A program made the position numbers and the translations under genes. Under the pieces are notes generated by a model, which was not told where the DNA came from, did not search any database, and saw only the letters and a list, made by a program, of their open reading frames with translations. Of a stretch of 64,000 bases of DNA, positions 8,846 through 17,663 are shown piece after piece (the first letter of the stretch is position 1; every line of letters starts with the position of its first letter). Source of the DNA: Paenibacillus stellifer (GTDB lineage Bacteria > Bacillota > Bacilli > Paenibacillales > Paenibacillaceae); assembly GCF_000758685.1 (NCBI RefSeq), contig NZ_CP009286.1:3006501-3070500 (forward strand), given 5' to 3'.

Positions 8846-9574
8846 GTGTGCTTTTCTGATAAATTAGTCATTGTATCTGGAAGCAGCTCAGGTATTGGAA
8901 AGGCGTGTGCCGAAACTTTGCTTGAAAGCGAAGCTATGGTTATTGGAATCGATTCTGACAACAATTCTATAGAGCATCCCAAATACATACATTACTCAGT
9001 CGATGTTAGAGAAGATGAGAAGATTGCAGCAATTACAAATGAAGTTCATTCGAAATACGGAAATATTGCAGGTCTTGTAAATGCGGCTGGAATATTTTCA
9101 CATTCAAAACCTTTTTTTGATTTGGGAATTGATGAGTGGAATGACGTGATCGAGACGAACCTCACAGGCGTATTTATTCTATCGAAATATGTGGCTCAAA
9201 AAATGATTCCCAATAAGTCAGGAAAAATCGTAAATATCAGTTGTATCCGCTCGAAAATTTACAAACCCCATATGACAGAATATGCTGCAGCTAAAGGAGG
9301 GGTTGTCGCTTTAACATCCGCAATGGCTTTAGACTTAGCTCCATACCATATAATGGTCAACTCTGTTGCTCCTGGGTTCACATATACGGGAATGACAGCC
9401 AAGTCTTTTGAACATCCTGAGTTACGAAAATCTTCGGAGGACCTAATTCCTGCTGGAAGAATTGCAGAGCCAAAAGACATTGCAAATGTCGTTTTATTTT
9501 TGCTATCTGATAAGGCTGATTACATTAATGGAGAGACCATATTTGCTGACGGCGGTTATTCGATTCTAAAATAG
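8846..9574 (+). CDS. Short-chain dehydrogenase/reductase
   Basis: A classical SDR of about 242 residues. It has the Rossmann nucleotide motif (GSSSGIGKA), the NAAG motif and the catalytic YxxxK in TEYAAAKGG. The catalytic Ser lies in VNISCIRSK, and the C-terminal GETIFADGGYS closes the fold. The GTG at 8846 follows AGAGGAGGG by about 6 bases; the ATG at 8840 touches that site and is too close to be used. The substrate is unknown. It stands alone between the arsenic genes and a mobile-element scar. Confidence 0.85.
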   Translation: MCFSDKLVIVSGSSSGIGKACAETLLESEAMVIGIDSDNNSIEHPKYIHYSVDVREDEKIAAITNEVHSKYGNIAGLVNAAGIFSHSKPFFDLGIDEWNDVIETNLTGVFILSKYVAQKMIPNKSGKIVNISCIRSKIYKPHMTEYAAAKGGVVALTSAMALDLAPYHIMVNSVAPGFTYTGMTAKSFEHPELRKSSEDLIPAGRIAEPKDIANVVLFLLSDKADYINGETIFADGGYSILK

Positions 9575-10080
9575 TGCAAGAACTGTATAGAACAAGGGGA
9601 TAAGCATTCGGCTCCTATAGTTTTCTAGCTTTGATTACAAAAGTTACAGGAAGCATCTTTGCTTTTTTTGCAAAGTCATTGTTCCCGCTTTTGCCAATGC
9701 ATTTTTACTTTATAATGTATATACTAAACTATGTACATATTACGTCATTATATTGTGCACCCAACAACTGTCGTAAAAGGAGGGATGCACATAACTACTT
9801 CCGCGGATGCACCCAAGTGGCTGTCGCTGGACATGATGTTATCTGTAAGAGGACAAGAACATATATTCATTGAACCCCGCGCTGGTCGCGGTTTTTTTGA
9901 TTTAAGGATACATGTTCTTGTCCCAAGCAAAGGACAAGAACATGTATCTATTGCCGAATATGGACAAGAACATGGTACTATTGCCGATTCACAATTATCG
10001 AATAGAGCAACTTATTTGAAGAAACCAAATTGTCAAACATGTACGCAATGTGCCAACATTAGTCTCATCTTACTTAAATG
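9575..10080. other. Intergenic scar with transposon-end-like repeats (locus 1)
   Basis: No convincing gene. GGACAAGAACAT occurs directly at 9851, 9932 and 9962 and inverted at 9912-9923. The first copy is followed by a hairpin, CCGCG (9877-9881) and CGCGG (9887-9891), with seven T residues. The 27 bases at 9932-9958 recur identically at 54994-55020. The same layout in another sequence version occurs near 14.9-15.1 kb. Arrays of this kind resemble transposase-binding sites at the ends of large DDE transposons, but no transposase is adjacent. Confidence 0.5.
9877..9898 (+). terminator. Hairpin with T-run inside repeat locus 1
   Basis: A 5-bp GC-only stem (CCGCG/CGCGG) with a CTGGT loop followed by seven T residues. 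It is a good intrinsic terminator and could shield the mobile element from outside transcription. Confidence 0.6.
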
Positions 10081-10082
10081 AG

Positions 10083-10118
10083 CCTTTCACCGGACAAAGT
10101 TGAGTGAAAGGCTTCTTT
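10083..10118 (+). terminator. Intrinsic terminator
   Basis: GCCTTTCAC and GTGAAAGGC pair around a loop of about 12 bases and are followed by TTCTTTCT. It lies just before the left edge of the 3.17-kb duplicated module. Confidence 0.55.
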
Positions 10119-10169
10119 CTCGTGTTCATATCCTTTTGCTATCTTCATAACTTCTTCACAAGCTGCAAA

Positions 10170-10206
10170 TTGGTTCTTCATAACTCTCTTATATAGTGTA
10201 ACTATA
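10170..10206 (+). promoter_or_regulatory. Promoter with overlapping 6-3-6 palindrome, module copy 1
   Basis: A TTGGTT -35 (10170-10175), 16-base spacer and TATAGT -10 (10192-10197). The -10 is the left arm of a perfect palindrome, TATAGT-GTA-ACTATA (10192-10206), placed to act as an operator. The same element is at 21908-21922. Autoregulation by the module's regulator is an inference. Confidence 0.5.
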
Positions 10207-10220
10207 AGGAGGAGATACAA

Positions 10221-10484
10221 ATGAAGAAACTTTGGATTGGATTATCGGCATTGGTACTGGTTATGGGGATTGGCACCTCTGGGGCTTACGCTACGACAGC
10301 TAACAATGATAATAATGGCAGCAGTTTTTTCGAAAAAATGCTACCCTTTGCCAAACAAATACACCCCAACCTGTCAGAGGAACAAATCAAGCAAATGTAT
10401 GACAATTGCAACACTTCAAACGGTAAGGGAATGTCAGGAATGATGCAAAATTCTCAATATAGCAGGGGTATGATGAACTTCTAA
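10221..10484 (+). CDS. Small secreted Met-rich protein, module copy 1
   Basis: An 87-residue protein with a clear signal peptide (KK then LWIGLSALVLVMGIG, likely cleavage after AYA near residue 24). The mature part contains LSEEQIKQMYDNC and a methionine-rich tail, GMSGMMQNSQYSRGMMNF. Met-rich extracytoplasmic tails often bind copper or silver, so a metal-related role is possible but not shown. A near-identical copy is at 21937. It has a strong AAGGAGGAG site and leads the module. Confidence 0.75.
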   Translation: MKKLWIGLSALVLVMGIGTSGAYATTANNDNNGSSFFEKMLPFAKQIHPNLSEEQIKQMYDNCNTSNGKGMSGMMQNSQYSRGMMNF

Positions 10485-10499
10485 TCCGATCATGATAAG

Positions 10500-10535
10500 A
10501 TAGGACCTCATTGATATGAGGTCTGTCTCATTTTA
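10500..10535 (+). terminator. Stem-loop between the secreted peptide and regulator genes
   Basis: GACCTCAT and ATGAGGTC pair around a 4-base loop, followed by TGTCTCATTTT. It is conserved in module copy 2 (near 22220-22250). It probably partly terminates transcription, so the small peptide would be made in excess over the regulator. Confidence 0.5.
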
Positions 10536-10550
10536 ACAACAAAGTAGGTG

Positions 10551-11258
10551 ATGAAGTTCGTGAAAATTTTAGTGGTGGATGATGAAGAAAATATCTTGCA
10601 GGTTATTAAGGCTTATTTGGAAAAGAATAAATATATTGTGTACGAAGCCGATACAGGACGAGGCGCGATTCATCTTTTTGAAACCTTAAAGCCCGATCTG
10701 ATCGTGCTGGATTTGATGCTTCCAGACATGACTGGAGAGGAAGTATGCAGAATGGTACGCAAATCATCGAACGTTCCGATCCTCATGCTGACTGCAAAAA
10801 GCAGTGAAGACGATATGGTGAATGGGCTCATGATTGGAGCCGATGATTATATTACTAAACCATTCAGCCCAAGAGAGCTGCTCGCTCGGGTGATTAGCCT
10901 ATTAAGAAGAACCATTCAGCCGCAATTGGGGAATATGTCACTGCTGTCTTATGCCCAAGGCGATTTAACTATGGATTTGGAACGTTATGAGGTAAGAATT
11001 CACGAGGAGCCAGTATCTTTTACCCTTATGGAGTTCAAGCTACTTGAAATTTTAGCGAAGCATCCGAAGAGAGTGTTCTCACGACTTGAACTTGTTAACC
11101 TTACTCAGGGTGATACCTATGAAGGATTCGAGCGGACCATCGATGTTCATATTAAGAATATTAGACAAAAAATTGGCGATGATCCTAAACACCCTGTTTT
11201 TATTGGCACTGTATTTGGAGTGGGGTATAAATTCTTGGTGAGTCATGATGTCTATTAG
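10551..11258 (+). CDS. OmpR-family response regulator, module copy 1
   Basis: A 235-residue regulator: receiver domain with the acidic pocket in VVDDEE, phospho-acceptor Asp near residue 54 (IVLDLMLPD) and KPFSPRE, then a winged-helix domain ending GTVFGVGYKF. The start may instead be GTG 10560, which is better spaced from AGGTGAT. It overlaps the kinase gene by 14 bases. This is the intact copy; the paralogue at 22268 is frameshifted. Confidence 0.92.
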   Translation: MKFVKILVVDDEENILQVIKAYLEKNKYIVYEADTGRGAIHLFETLKPDLIVLDLMLPDMTGEEVCRMVRKSSNVPILMLTAKSSEDDMVNGLMIGADDYITKPFSPRELLARVISLLRRTIQPQLGNMSLLSYAQGDLTMDLERYEVRIHEEPVSFTLMEFKLLEILAKHPKRVFSRLELVNLTQGDTYEGFERTIDVHIKNIRQKIGDDPKHPVFIGTVFGVGYKFLVSHDVY

Positions 11259-12600
11259 AGGCGGATTGAGCAGAAAGCTTCTTATTTCCCATGTCGGTGT
11301 GGCCCTTGCTGCGCTTCTATCTATTGTCTTGCTTGTGAACTTGGTAATGAACATCTCGTTTAACCAATATCAGAAGAACCAGCAGCAGACAGAAATACAA
11401 AGTTTACTGGACGATTTAGAAGACGCTTATAATGTGTCTACCGGCCACTGGAATACAAACGTTTGGATGACCATTTCGCACCAAGCGATGATTAGTGATT
11501 ATATGGTTCGTGTTTATGATCAAGACCGTCGCTTGATTTGGGATACTAGTCAAATGGGCAGGCAGATACAAGTGAATTCCCAGTCTGCGCAAGACACCAT
11601 TAAAAAAACAATCGTAAAAGGAAATCAGCAGGTAGGAACATTGGAATTTCTACCAGTGAAAGAAACGACGCAAAGTCTGAATCAGAAATTTCTGAGAATG
11701 TTTAATACCTTATTATGGGCCGCAATGATACTCGTAATTGTCGGGACGTATCTGTTCAGCCGGTACATGGCCAAAAGCATTAGCCAACCTCTCCTAGAGA
11801 TTAAAGATATCGCTTCGAAAATGAGGGAGGGGGATCTCAGCTCCCGGGTTGAAATGTTAAATCAGAATACAGAAATTGATGACGTGGGGCGTACACTCAA
11901 TCATTTGGCTGATGGATTGGAGAAGCAAGATCAATTAAGGAAATCACTGACCACTGATGTGGCACATGAGTTGCGAACACCCTTAACAACAATTCAAAGC
12001 CATTTGGAAGCCTTTCAGGATGGCATTTGGGAACCGACGCCGGATAAACTACAAGTGTGCCATGATCAAGTCCTGCGACTTGTCAGGCTCTTCAGTGATT
12101 TGGAAAATCTGGCTGCTGTAGAGAATCCAATGGTTCAGCTTATGACGGAGATCGTCTCACTTAACGAAATCGTTGGTGAGTCTTTAAATATGGTATCCAG
12201 CCAGTTTGGGCAGGAAAGACTTTCAGCTGACCTGATAAGTAAAAGTGACGTTTGGATCACAGGGGACCGTTCGCGGCTCCTTCAGGTTTTTGTAAATCTG
12301 ATAAGCAATGCTTTCAAATACACGAGTTCTGGAAGTGTTCATATTGAAGTGTTAAAAGAGAAAGCAGAAGGCGTCGTTATCGTTTCCGATACCGGAATGG
12401 GAATATCTAAAGATGAACTCCCCTATATCTTTGAACGTTTTTACCGCGGAGAGAAATCAAGGAACCGGAAAACTGGCGGAGCCGGAATAGGACTTGCGGT
12501 TGTTAAAGTCATAGTGGATGCTCATGCCGGATCTATTCATGTTGAAAGTGAGATAGAGAAAGGAACTACCGTTCTTGTTCGTCTTCCATTAATTCGATGA
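11245..12600 (+). CDS. Sensor histidine kinase, module copy 1
   Basis: A 451-residue kinase with an N-terminal membrane segment (about 14-34), an extracytoplasmic region of some 110 residues, a second membrane segment (about 153-173) and a HAMP domain. The HisKA box is DVAHELRTPL (His near 241), followed by an HATPase domain (NLISNAFKYT, DTGMGI, GGAGIGLAVV). It is coupled to the regulator by overlap. The signal is unknown; the secreted Met-rich peptide in the same module makes metal or envelope stress plausible. Confidence 0.93.
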   Translation: MMSIRGGLSRKLLISHVGVALAALLSIVLLVNLVMNISFNQYQKNQQQTEIQSLLDDLEDAYNVSTGHWNTNVWMTISHQAMISDYMVRVYDQDRRLIWDTSQMGRQIQVNSQSAQDTIKKTIVKGNQQVGTLEFLPVKETTQSLNQKFLRMFNTLLWAAMILVIVGTYLFSRYMAKSISQPLLEIKDIASKMREGDLSSRVEMLNQNTEIDDVGRTLNHLADGLEKQDQLRKSLTTDVAHELRTPLTTIQSHLEAFQDGIWEPTPDKLQVCHDQVLRLVRLFSDLENLAAVENPMVQLMTEIVSLNEIVGESLNMVSSQFGQERLSADLISKSDVWITGDRSRLLQVFVNLISNAFKYTSSGSVHIEVLKEKAEGVVIVSDTGMGISKDELPYIFERFYRGEKSRNRKTGGAGIGLAVVKVIVDAHAGSIHVESEIEKGTTVLVRLPLIR

Positions 12601-12614
12601 AAGGATGAGAGAAA

Positions 12615-12833
12615 ATGATGATGGGTTATGGCTCTGGATTTGGAATATTTGGATTAGTCATCAATTTTTTACTGATCGTAGGTGTAATCTATTTGGTGAT
12701 AAAATGGGTTAGGGGAGATGGGAATTCACGATTTATTGACAATACTCCAGAGAGAATCTTGGATGAACGCTTTGCAAGAGGTGAAATCACGGAAGAAGAA
12801 TATTACCGGATGAAGAGCATTTTGCGGGATTAA
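12615..12833 (+). CDS. Membrane-anchored SHOCT domain protein, module copy 1
   Basis: A 72-residue protein with one membrane helix (about residues 9-28) after a Gly/Met-rich start (MMMGYGSGFG). A C-terminal SHOCT motif, ERILDERFARGEITEEEYYRMKSIL, is typical of short oligomerisation domains. Proteins of this form often sit next to copper-linked or two-component genes in Bacillota. Its role is not known. The paralogue is at 24331. Confidence 0.8.
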   Translation: MMMGYGSGFGIFGLVINFLLIVGVIYLVIKWVRGDGNSRFIDNTPERILDERFARGEITEEEYYRMKSILRD

Positions 12834-12856
12834 AAATCTTAATGGAGATACGGAAA

Positions 12857-12892
12857 CAAGGAGCCCTTCACTCTGTGAACGGCTCTTTTGTT
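12857..12892 (+). terminator. Intrinsic terminator after the SHOCT gene
   Basis: GGAGCC and GGCTC pair around a loop that itself folds (TTCACTCTGTGAA), followed by TTTTGTTATTT. The same structure lies at about 24580-24615 in copy 2. Confidence 0.65.
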
Positions 12893-12996
12893 ATTTATGA
12901 TTCTAGCTTGCCTTATTTAATACCTCATTTGATTCATCCCCTTCCTGGTTTGTTTATAATTCTAAAAAGATCATCTTTTGAGGAGACGAGAAATAT

Positions 12997-13218
12997 TTGC
13001 TCAGAAAGAAACTTATCCATCAAGCAATTCTAAACCGGATACCTGTAAATGTTCATTTGATCAGTGGTGAAACTTATTGTGGTGTATGTAAGGAGCATGA
13101 GAAGCCTGAGATGTTTATCATCATTATGGGGACAGCATCCGTAGCTGTTTTTTATTGGGCCATTAAGCGTGTTACATTTACAAATAAGATCGAACAGACG
13201 GAAAGGAGCTGTACTTAA
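12997..13218 (+). CDS. Small conserved protein of the module, copy 1, C-terminus shifted
   Basis: A 73-residue reading from TTG 12997, with GAGGAG 11 bases upstream. The core (LIHQAILNRIPVNVHLISGETYCGVCKEHEKPEMFIIIMG) has a beta-rich look, then a hydrophobic segment (TASVAVFYWAIKR). Compared with the copy at 24717, one G is missing after AAGCGTG, so the last 17 residues are out of frame and unrelated. I do not recognise the family. It may still be translated. Confidence 0.5.
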   Translation: MLRKKLIHQAILNRIPVNVHLISGETYCGVCKEHEKPEMFIIIMGTASVAVFYWAIKRVTFTNKIEQTERSCT

Positions 13219-13292
13219 TCAGATTGTCTCAATTCAGCGTATCTATTTAATCTTTAAAGCATATCACAAAGAAAGAATCTGCTACAGAAGTG

Positions 13293-13501
13293 GCATGGGG
13301 ATGGGTGTTACACTAAGTGGGATGTTATACCAAATGTCGCTTAGGTTACTACCAGCTACAAGCAAACCATCCAATATTACGGCGTATAGAATTTCTTTTG
13401 TGCTTATTGGATTATTAAGCGCTGCTGCACTATTTATAGCGCTTTTCCAGAAGAAATCATGGCATAAGTACAGCGAGGAGTTCATTGAGTACTATATTTA
13501 G
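13293..13501 (+). pseudogene. 3' fragment of an MFS transporter gene
   Basis: This encodes the last 69 or so residues of the MFS exporter at 53216-54673 (GMGVTLSGMLYQ ... KYSEEFIEYYI), fused in place onto the end of the two-component module. The homology starts at TGGCATGGGGATGGG and continues past the stop through the terminator to about 13680. It has no start and cannot make a transporter. Confidence 0.85.
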
Positions 13502-13608
13502 TAAAGCTGATTATTCAGTCTGATTTTTGGAGTTAATCCCTACATTCAAGGAATAATTTACCAATATATTAAATCGATAAAGTTCGCTTTAACTGCCGAA
13601 AGGCTGAT

Positions 13609-13656
13609 GACTCCTACCAGAGAGGTTACATTTCCCTGGTAGGAGTCTCTTTTTTT
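13609..13656 (+). terminator. Strong intrinsic terminator (copy of the one at 54.8 kb)
   Basis: GACTCCTACCAG (13609-13620) pairs perfectly with CTGGTAGGAGTC (13636-13647) and is followed by TCTTTTTTTT. It came along with the MFS fragment. Confidence 0.85.
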
Positions 13657-13759
13657 GCTCAATTGTAGAGCGGAGAGAAGTTAATAATGAAACACTTAAA
13701 ACAACCTTGGAACTATAGGGTCCAAAAATGGGTCATGCTGACTACATAGGAACATTGCC

Positions 13760-14013
13760 TTTAACATGTCCAGAAGCGGTTACTACGCCTATCTGAAGCG
13801 AAAGGGGAGGGGAAACGGCGTGACGCCAAAGCCAAACAACAAATTCGTAAAGAACTATAAACGTTACGAAGGAAAGTACGGGCACCGGTAGTTCAATTGT
13901 TCTTGTGGCAGAATGACGGCAATTGGATGAACTATAAGAAGGTACTAAGCCTCATGCAAAAGCTCGGACTAGATTCGTGTGTATTTATGAATGGCAGATG
14001 GCAGTCCAAGTAA
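13760..14013 (+). pseudogene. IS3-family OrfB remnant
   Basis: Three frames together spell an IS3-type transposase OrfB: SRSGYYAYLKRK (the HTH_21 signature), then RDAKAKQQIRKEL, then WMNYKKVLSLMQKLGLDS, which matches the usual region just before the catalytic core. Frameshifts and the missing DDE domain show it is a fossil. Confidence 0.7.
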
Positions 14014-14019
14014 TTACTA

Positions 14020-14493
14020 CTAATTTCCAGGTAAGTTCTGTATCAATAAATTATTATACTTTGCCGCATGTTTTTGCTCATCGAGAATAATGCCATACAA
14101 AGTATCCTTATAAACGCCATAAGGAAGGCCGAACCATATCTTTCGATACTTTTCAACTGCTGACAATTCACCTTGGAAGGCTTTTTGCAACCCGGCAATA
14201 TACGAATTAACATGTTCAGGAACTTCGTTACTAACTCCTGTCACTTCATGTCCAGTTAATTCTCTGTACATTTGTCGGAACATTTGATTATGCCCTCGTT
14301 CATCATTCCGAATAGAGGTAATAACTTCAGCTTGTTTCTGGCTAGGAGTAAGATGAATGAGTTGGTCATAAAAAAGTTCATCATTCCGTTCCCCTTGGAC
14401 TGAAGTCCTCATTAATTCAAGCGCGTCTTGAGTTGAAGTTGCCCAAATGGGAACGAATTGTGATCTGATCCAATAGGGATAAACCATATTCAT
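14020..14493 (-). CDS. Ferritin-like (rubrerythrin-type) protein
   Basis: A 157-residue four-helix protein with a duplicated iron-binding pattern: E (QGERNDELFYDQL) and ExxH (NDERGH) in the first half, then E (QGELSAVEKY) and ExxH (LDEQKH) in the second half. This predicts a carboxylate-bridged diiron site. It is paralogous to the broken gene at 27867-28370. It could act in iron storage or peroxide defence, or as a spore-associated protein. The ATG at 14493 follows an AACGGAGGG site. Confidence 0.78.
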   Translation of the reverse strand: MNMVYPYWIRSQFVPIWATSTQDALELMRTSVQGERNDELFYDQLIHLTPSQKQAEVITSIRNDERGHNQMFRQMYRELTGHEVTGVSNEVPEHVNSYIAGLQKAFQGELSAVEKYRKIWFGLPYGVYKDTLYGIILDEQKHAAKYNNLLIQNLPGN

Positions 14494-14906
14494 GAGCGTA
14501 GCCCTCCGTTAATGTAAGTAATTTCACTCTCAATTATATGCACATGAGCCTAGTGTGTGATTAATTCTGAGTTTCGGTTAAATTATACAAAGGTTGCTTA
14601 TAGGGGGGCTACAGGGTGCCAAGTAAATGAGCAGTGGATACAAGTGAGAGGTTGTTGGAGGAAGTATGGATGAGATTAAAATTGAATCCGAGTGGGATTC
14701 CAATATTGATCTGAACCACAAATATGTTTCCACTTTAGTTAGTATGCTCCGATTGAATGGAGTGGATTTCATATTAACTACTGCTTAGTACCAGTCGGTA
14801 AAGCGAGCTTTTACCATTTAGTTGAAGACTGTTCGATCTAGAGTGAGGATCAGTTTTATTGTTGAAATTGATCCTTTTCGCCAAAGATCTTTAATGATAA
14901 TAACAA
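14494..14906. other. Intergenic region, mostly decayed sequence
   Basis: Apart from a 40-codon frame at 14666-14788 I see no gene. The segment from about 14747 to 14800 (ending in CCAGTCGGTA or similar) recurs almost unchanged at 49651-49704, so part of it is a dispersed fragment. Confidence 0.4.
14666..14788 (+). CDS. Possible 40-residue protein
   Basis: A short frame with a GGAGGAAG site directly upstream. The sequence is MDEIKIESEWDSNIDL, then NHKYVSTLVSMLRLNG and VDFILTTA. It is not recognised. Its last 13 codons recur at 49657-49690 without the upstream part, which suggests either a truncated larger gene or a mobile fragment. The confidence is low because of its size. Confidence 0.3.
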   Translation: MDEIKIESEWDSNIDLNHKYVSTLVSMLRLNGVDFILTTA

Positions 14907-15087
14907 TGTAGGTAAGTTTGTGTCCTTTATGTAGGCAACTTTGTGTCACTTGTCGGATGACAAGAATGTGTTCCGCATGGAACCCGCATAAATTGCGGGT
15001 TTTTCTTTTTTCACGGTACAGATTCTTGTCAAAAGCTAATGACAAGAATCTGTACCGACTTCCGAATTAGGCCAAGAATGTGTTCCG
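14907..15087. repeat. Transposon-end-like repeats, locus 2
   Basis: Two tandem copies of TGTAGGYAASTTTGTGTC start at 14907 and 14930. GACAAGAATGTGTTCCG follows at 14959, then a hairpin with T-run (AACCCGC/GCGGGTT, 14981-15004), then a perfect 17-bp inverted pair (CGGTACAGATTCTTGTC at 15014-15030 and GACAAGAATCTGTACCG at 15041-15057), and a last variant at 15071-15087. The order (direct, hairpin, inverted, direct, direct) matches locus 1. A 5'-TGT terminus with internal arrays is typical of Tn7/Tn552-type ends. Confidence 0.5.
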
Positions 15088-15509
15088 TTAACCGAGAATT
15101 ATTATAGTCATGTCCTAATCAAGATAATTCAAAGAGATCCCCCCCTTCCCAGAAAGAAGTCAGGAAAACAAATTTTTTCAGCACAGGAGTAAGTATTTCA
15201 AGGGTTAGGGCTCCCAGGTGCTGGCTACGTGGGAACGTTGCTGAAGTGGATATTACTTGGAAGTTAAGCTGATTGAAACGATCATCACACATTCATTCGG
15301 GGTGGTGTGCAGGCAGAGAAGGCACGTACGGCTAGTTATATTGGAAACACCTATACAGTATGTACTCGTGGTTACTTAGGACTAGGTATCTACCAGTGAT
15401 ATTTTCCTGGTATGAGTCTGTTTATGATGGTGAAATACTTTGTTTGGGATAAAATAAGTTCACATTATCGTCAGGCAACATGGATATCACGTATTTCAAA
15501 ACTATAAAA
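15088..15509. other. Gene-free stretch between repeats and arsR-type gene
   Basis: About 420 bases without a supportable gene. Short hydrophobic or glycine-rich frames occur (for example PGAGYVGTLL near 15208), but they are isolated and closed by stops. It is probably decayed sequence. Confidence 0.35.
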
Positions 15510-15534
15510 TTAGTTATATAATAATTATAAGTAA
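15510..15534. promoter_or_regulatory. Imperfect palindrome, likely ArsR-family operator
   Basis: TTAGTTATA and TTATAAGTAA form an imperfect inverted repeat 26 bases before the start of the ArsR-type gene. The AT-rich symmetry is typical for SmtB/ArsR autoregulation. Confidence 0.4.
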
Positions 15535-15559
15535 ACAAACTCAAATGGAGGTACTCTTA

Positions 15560-15919
15560 ATGAATCACGTAAAAACCGATTGGCTACCCAAAAACGACAA
15601 TGAAATGAATGATGTTATCAAACAATCGCTTACTGTTCTCCCGGTATTAAACAATGAAGAGGGACTGCGAAAAAAAGCTCTTTTATTAAAAGCATTGGGT
15701 GATGAAACCAGATTGAGAATTATCGGCATATTGAAAGTTCAGGACTCATGTCTTTGTGAATTAGTATCTGGATTAGTCATTCCAGCTTCTACATTGACGC
15801 ATCACTTGCAGATCCTGGAGCGTGGAGGCGTTATCCAATCGAGAAAGGAAAAAAAATTCACCATTTTTTCCCTTGTTCATGATAAGAATTTAGACCTTTA
15901 TATTTCACAAAATTCATAA
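15560..15919 (+). CDS. ArsR/SmtB family thiol-metal repressor
   Basis: A 119-residue winged-helix regulator. The recognition region is SCLCELVSGLVIPASTLTHHLQILERGG; SCLCEL carries the Cys-x-Cys of As(III)/thiol-binding ArsR proteins. The ATG at 15560 has TGGAGGT 8-9 bases upstream. It precedes a half-size DUF318 permease, a pairing often seen in organoarsenical or thiol-responsive export units. It is distinct in sequence from the arsR at 5265. Confidence 0.8.
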   Translation: MNHVKTDWLPKNDNEMNDVIKQSLTVLPVLNNEEGLRKKALLLKALGDETRLRIIGILKVQDSCLCELVSGLVIPASTLTHHLQILERGGVIQSRKEKKFTIFSLVHDKNLDLYISQNS

Positions 15920-15977
15920 TAGGAAGTGTCATCAGGAGTAATTGATTACGAGGCAATAAATTGTCAAAATTGACAGG

Positions 15978-16487
15978 GTGAAAAAAATCCATCATGTCGT
16001 AGTAATGACCATTTTGTATTTGTTGAACCTAAATGCCGGTACGAATGCTATGCAAATATCAGCATTCAGCCTGAAAGAGATGCTTCTTGTCATTCCCCCC
16101 ATCTTTATTCTGTTGGGAATTCTGGATACTTGGGTACCCAAGGAGGTCATGATGAAATACATGGGGGAAAAATCGGGATGGAAGGGAATCGTGCTCGCCT
16201 TTCTGATTGGTTCAGCGGCTGCAGGTCCCCTGTATGGAGCTTTTCCGGTTGCCGCAGTTTTGATGAAAAAGGGCGTCAAATTCAGCAATATTCTAATCTT
16301 CATCGGGGCATGGTCCACTACGAAGATTCCAATGCTCCTGTTCGAAATGTCCGCTTTGGGAACGACTTTTGCCATTACCCGGCTTCTGATTGATATTCCG
16401 GGCATCCTGATCATCGCCTACCTGCTAGAAGCGATGATCTCGAACGAGTATAGAACAGAACTATACAAAAAAGCTGAATATCTTTAA
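15978..16487 (+). CDS. Half-size permease (DUF318/ArsP-like superfamily)
   Basis: A 169-residue membrane protein with about five helices. The motif region GSAAAGPLYGAFPVAAVLMKKGVKFSN resembles the repeat unit of DUF318 permeases, and GAWSTTKIPMLLFEMSALG the following helix. Full-length relatives contain two such halves; some Bacillota encode the halves as separate adjacent genes. Here only one half is present, so it may function as a homodimer or be an orphan. The start is GTG 15978, with a weak site. Confidence 0.65.
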   Translation: MKKIHHVVVMTILYLLNLNAGTNAMQISAFSLKEMLLVIPPIFILLGILDTWVPKEVMMKYMGEKSGWKGIVLAFLIGSAAAGPLYGAFPVAAVLMKKGVKFSNILIFIGAWSTTKIPMLLFEMSALGTTFAITRLLIDIPGILIIAYLLEAMISNEYRTELYKKAEYL

Positions 16488-16529
16488 GTCTGATTCAAAC
16501 TCCTAGAACCAAACTTTTACCTCGTTGGA

Positions 16530-16724
16530 ATGAAGAGTTATGGTCGGGCACCAACATTTCTTATGGCTACTGGATACGAACAGGGCAGATCAATTGTAGC
16601 CTACCTGGATGGCGATCTAGAAGCCGCGCTGAAGGTTGAATTAGAGTTGCCAGAGACGGGTGTATGTAGCATTAGCAGTGCACCCAATATAAACGATTGC
16701 CGCATGCCGATCTCATCAGTGTAA
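16530..16724 (+). pseudogene. C-terminal remnant of an oxidoreductase-like gene
   Basis: The frame encodes MATGYEQGRSIVAYLDGDLEAALKVE-like sequence followed by LPETGVC, a C-terminal pattern I associate with NAD(P)/FAD-dependent oxidoreductases in metal-resistance clusters. There is no N-terminal domain and no ribosome binding site, and it is followed directly by another broken gene. The family assignment is uncertain. Confidence 0.35.
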
Positions 16725-16787
16725 TTAATGATTTGAGAAGGTAGAATCCAGTTTCCGCCTTTAAATCAAACGAAGGAGTGAGAAGTC

Positions 16788-17547
<760 letters not shown>

Positions 17548-17663
17548 TATATAAGTTTATGCTTATGAATGTATTGATTTTGACTAAAAAAGACATCACT
17601 TTTTATTCGAACGACACTTGTGGTCGGTTTTCATATTACATTAGGAGCAAGAAGGAGTAGCAG

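Larger units (their letters stand above)
10131..13295 (+). repeat. Duplicated two-component module, copy 1
   Basis: This stretch is repeated at 21847-25016 with high identity, roughly 85-90 percent by eye, including promoters, hairpins and intergenic sequence. It begins at TCCTTTTGCTATCTTC in both places. The right edge of copy 1 is a sharp junction at TGGCA (13291-13295), where it changes into the 3' end of the MFS gene of 54.5 kb. Confidence 0.85.

Noticed and set aside
9851..9973. Possible small CRISPR array from the GGACAAGAACAT repeats
   Set aside because: Repeats are only 12-27 bases, one is inverted, spacing is irregular (81 then 30 bases), and no cas genes are present.
9631..10081. 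Two overlapping plus-strand frames of 80 and 116 codons in the intergenic scar
   Set aside because: They run through repeats and a terminator hairpin and have no ribosome site or homology that I recognise.
15150..15480. Possible FAD/NAD-binding gene remnant (PGAGYVGTLL)
   Set aside because: Only about 14 codons look meaningful; no further domain can be read in any frame.
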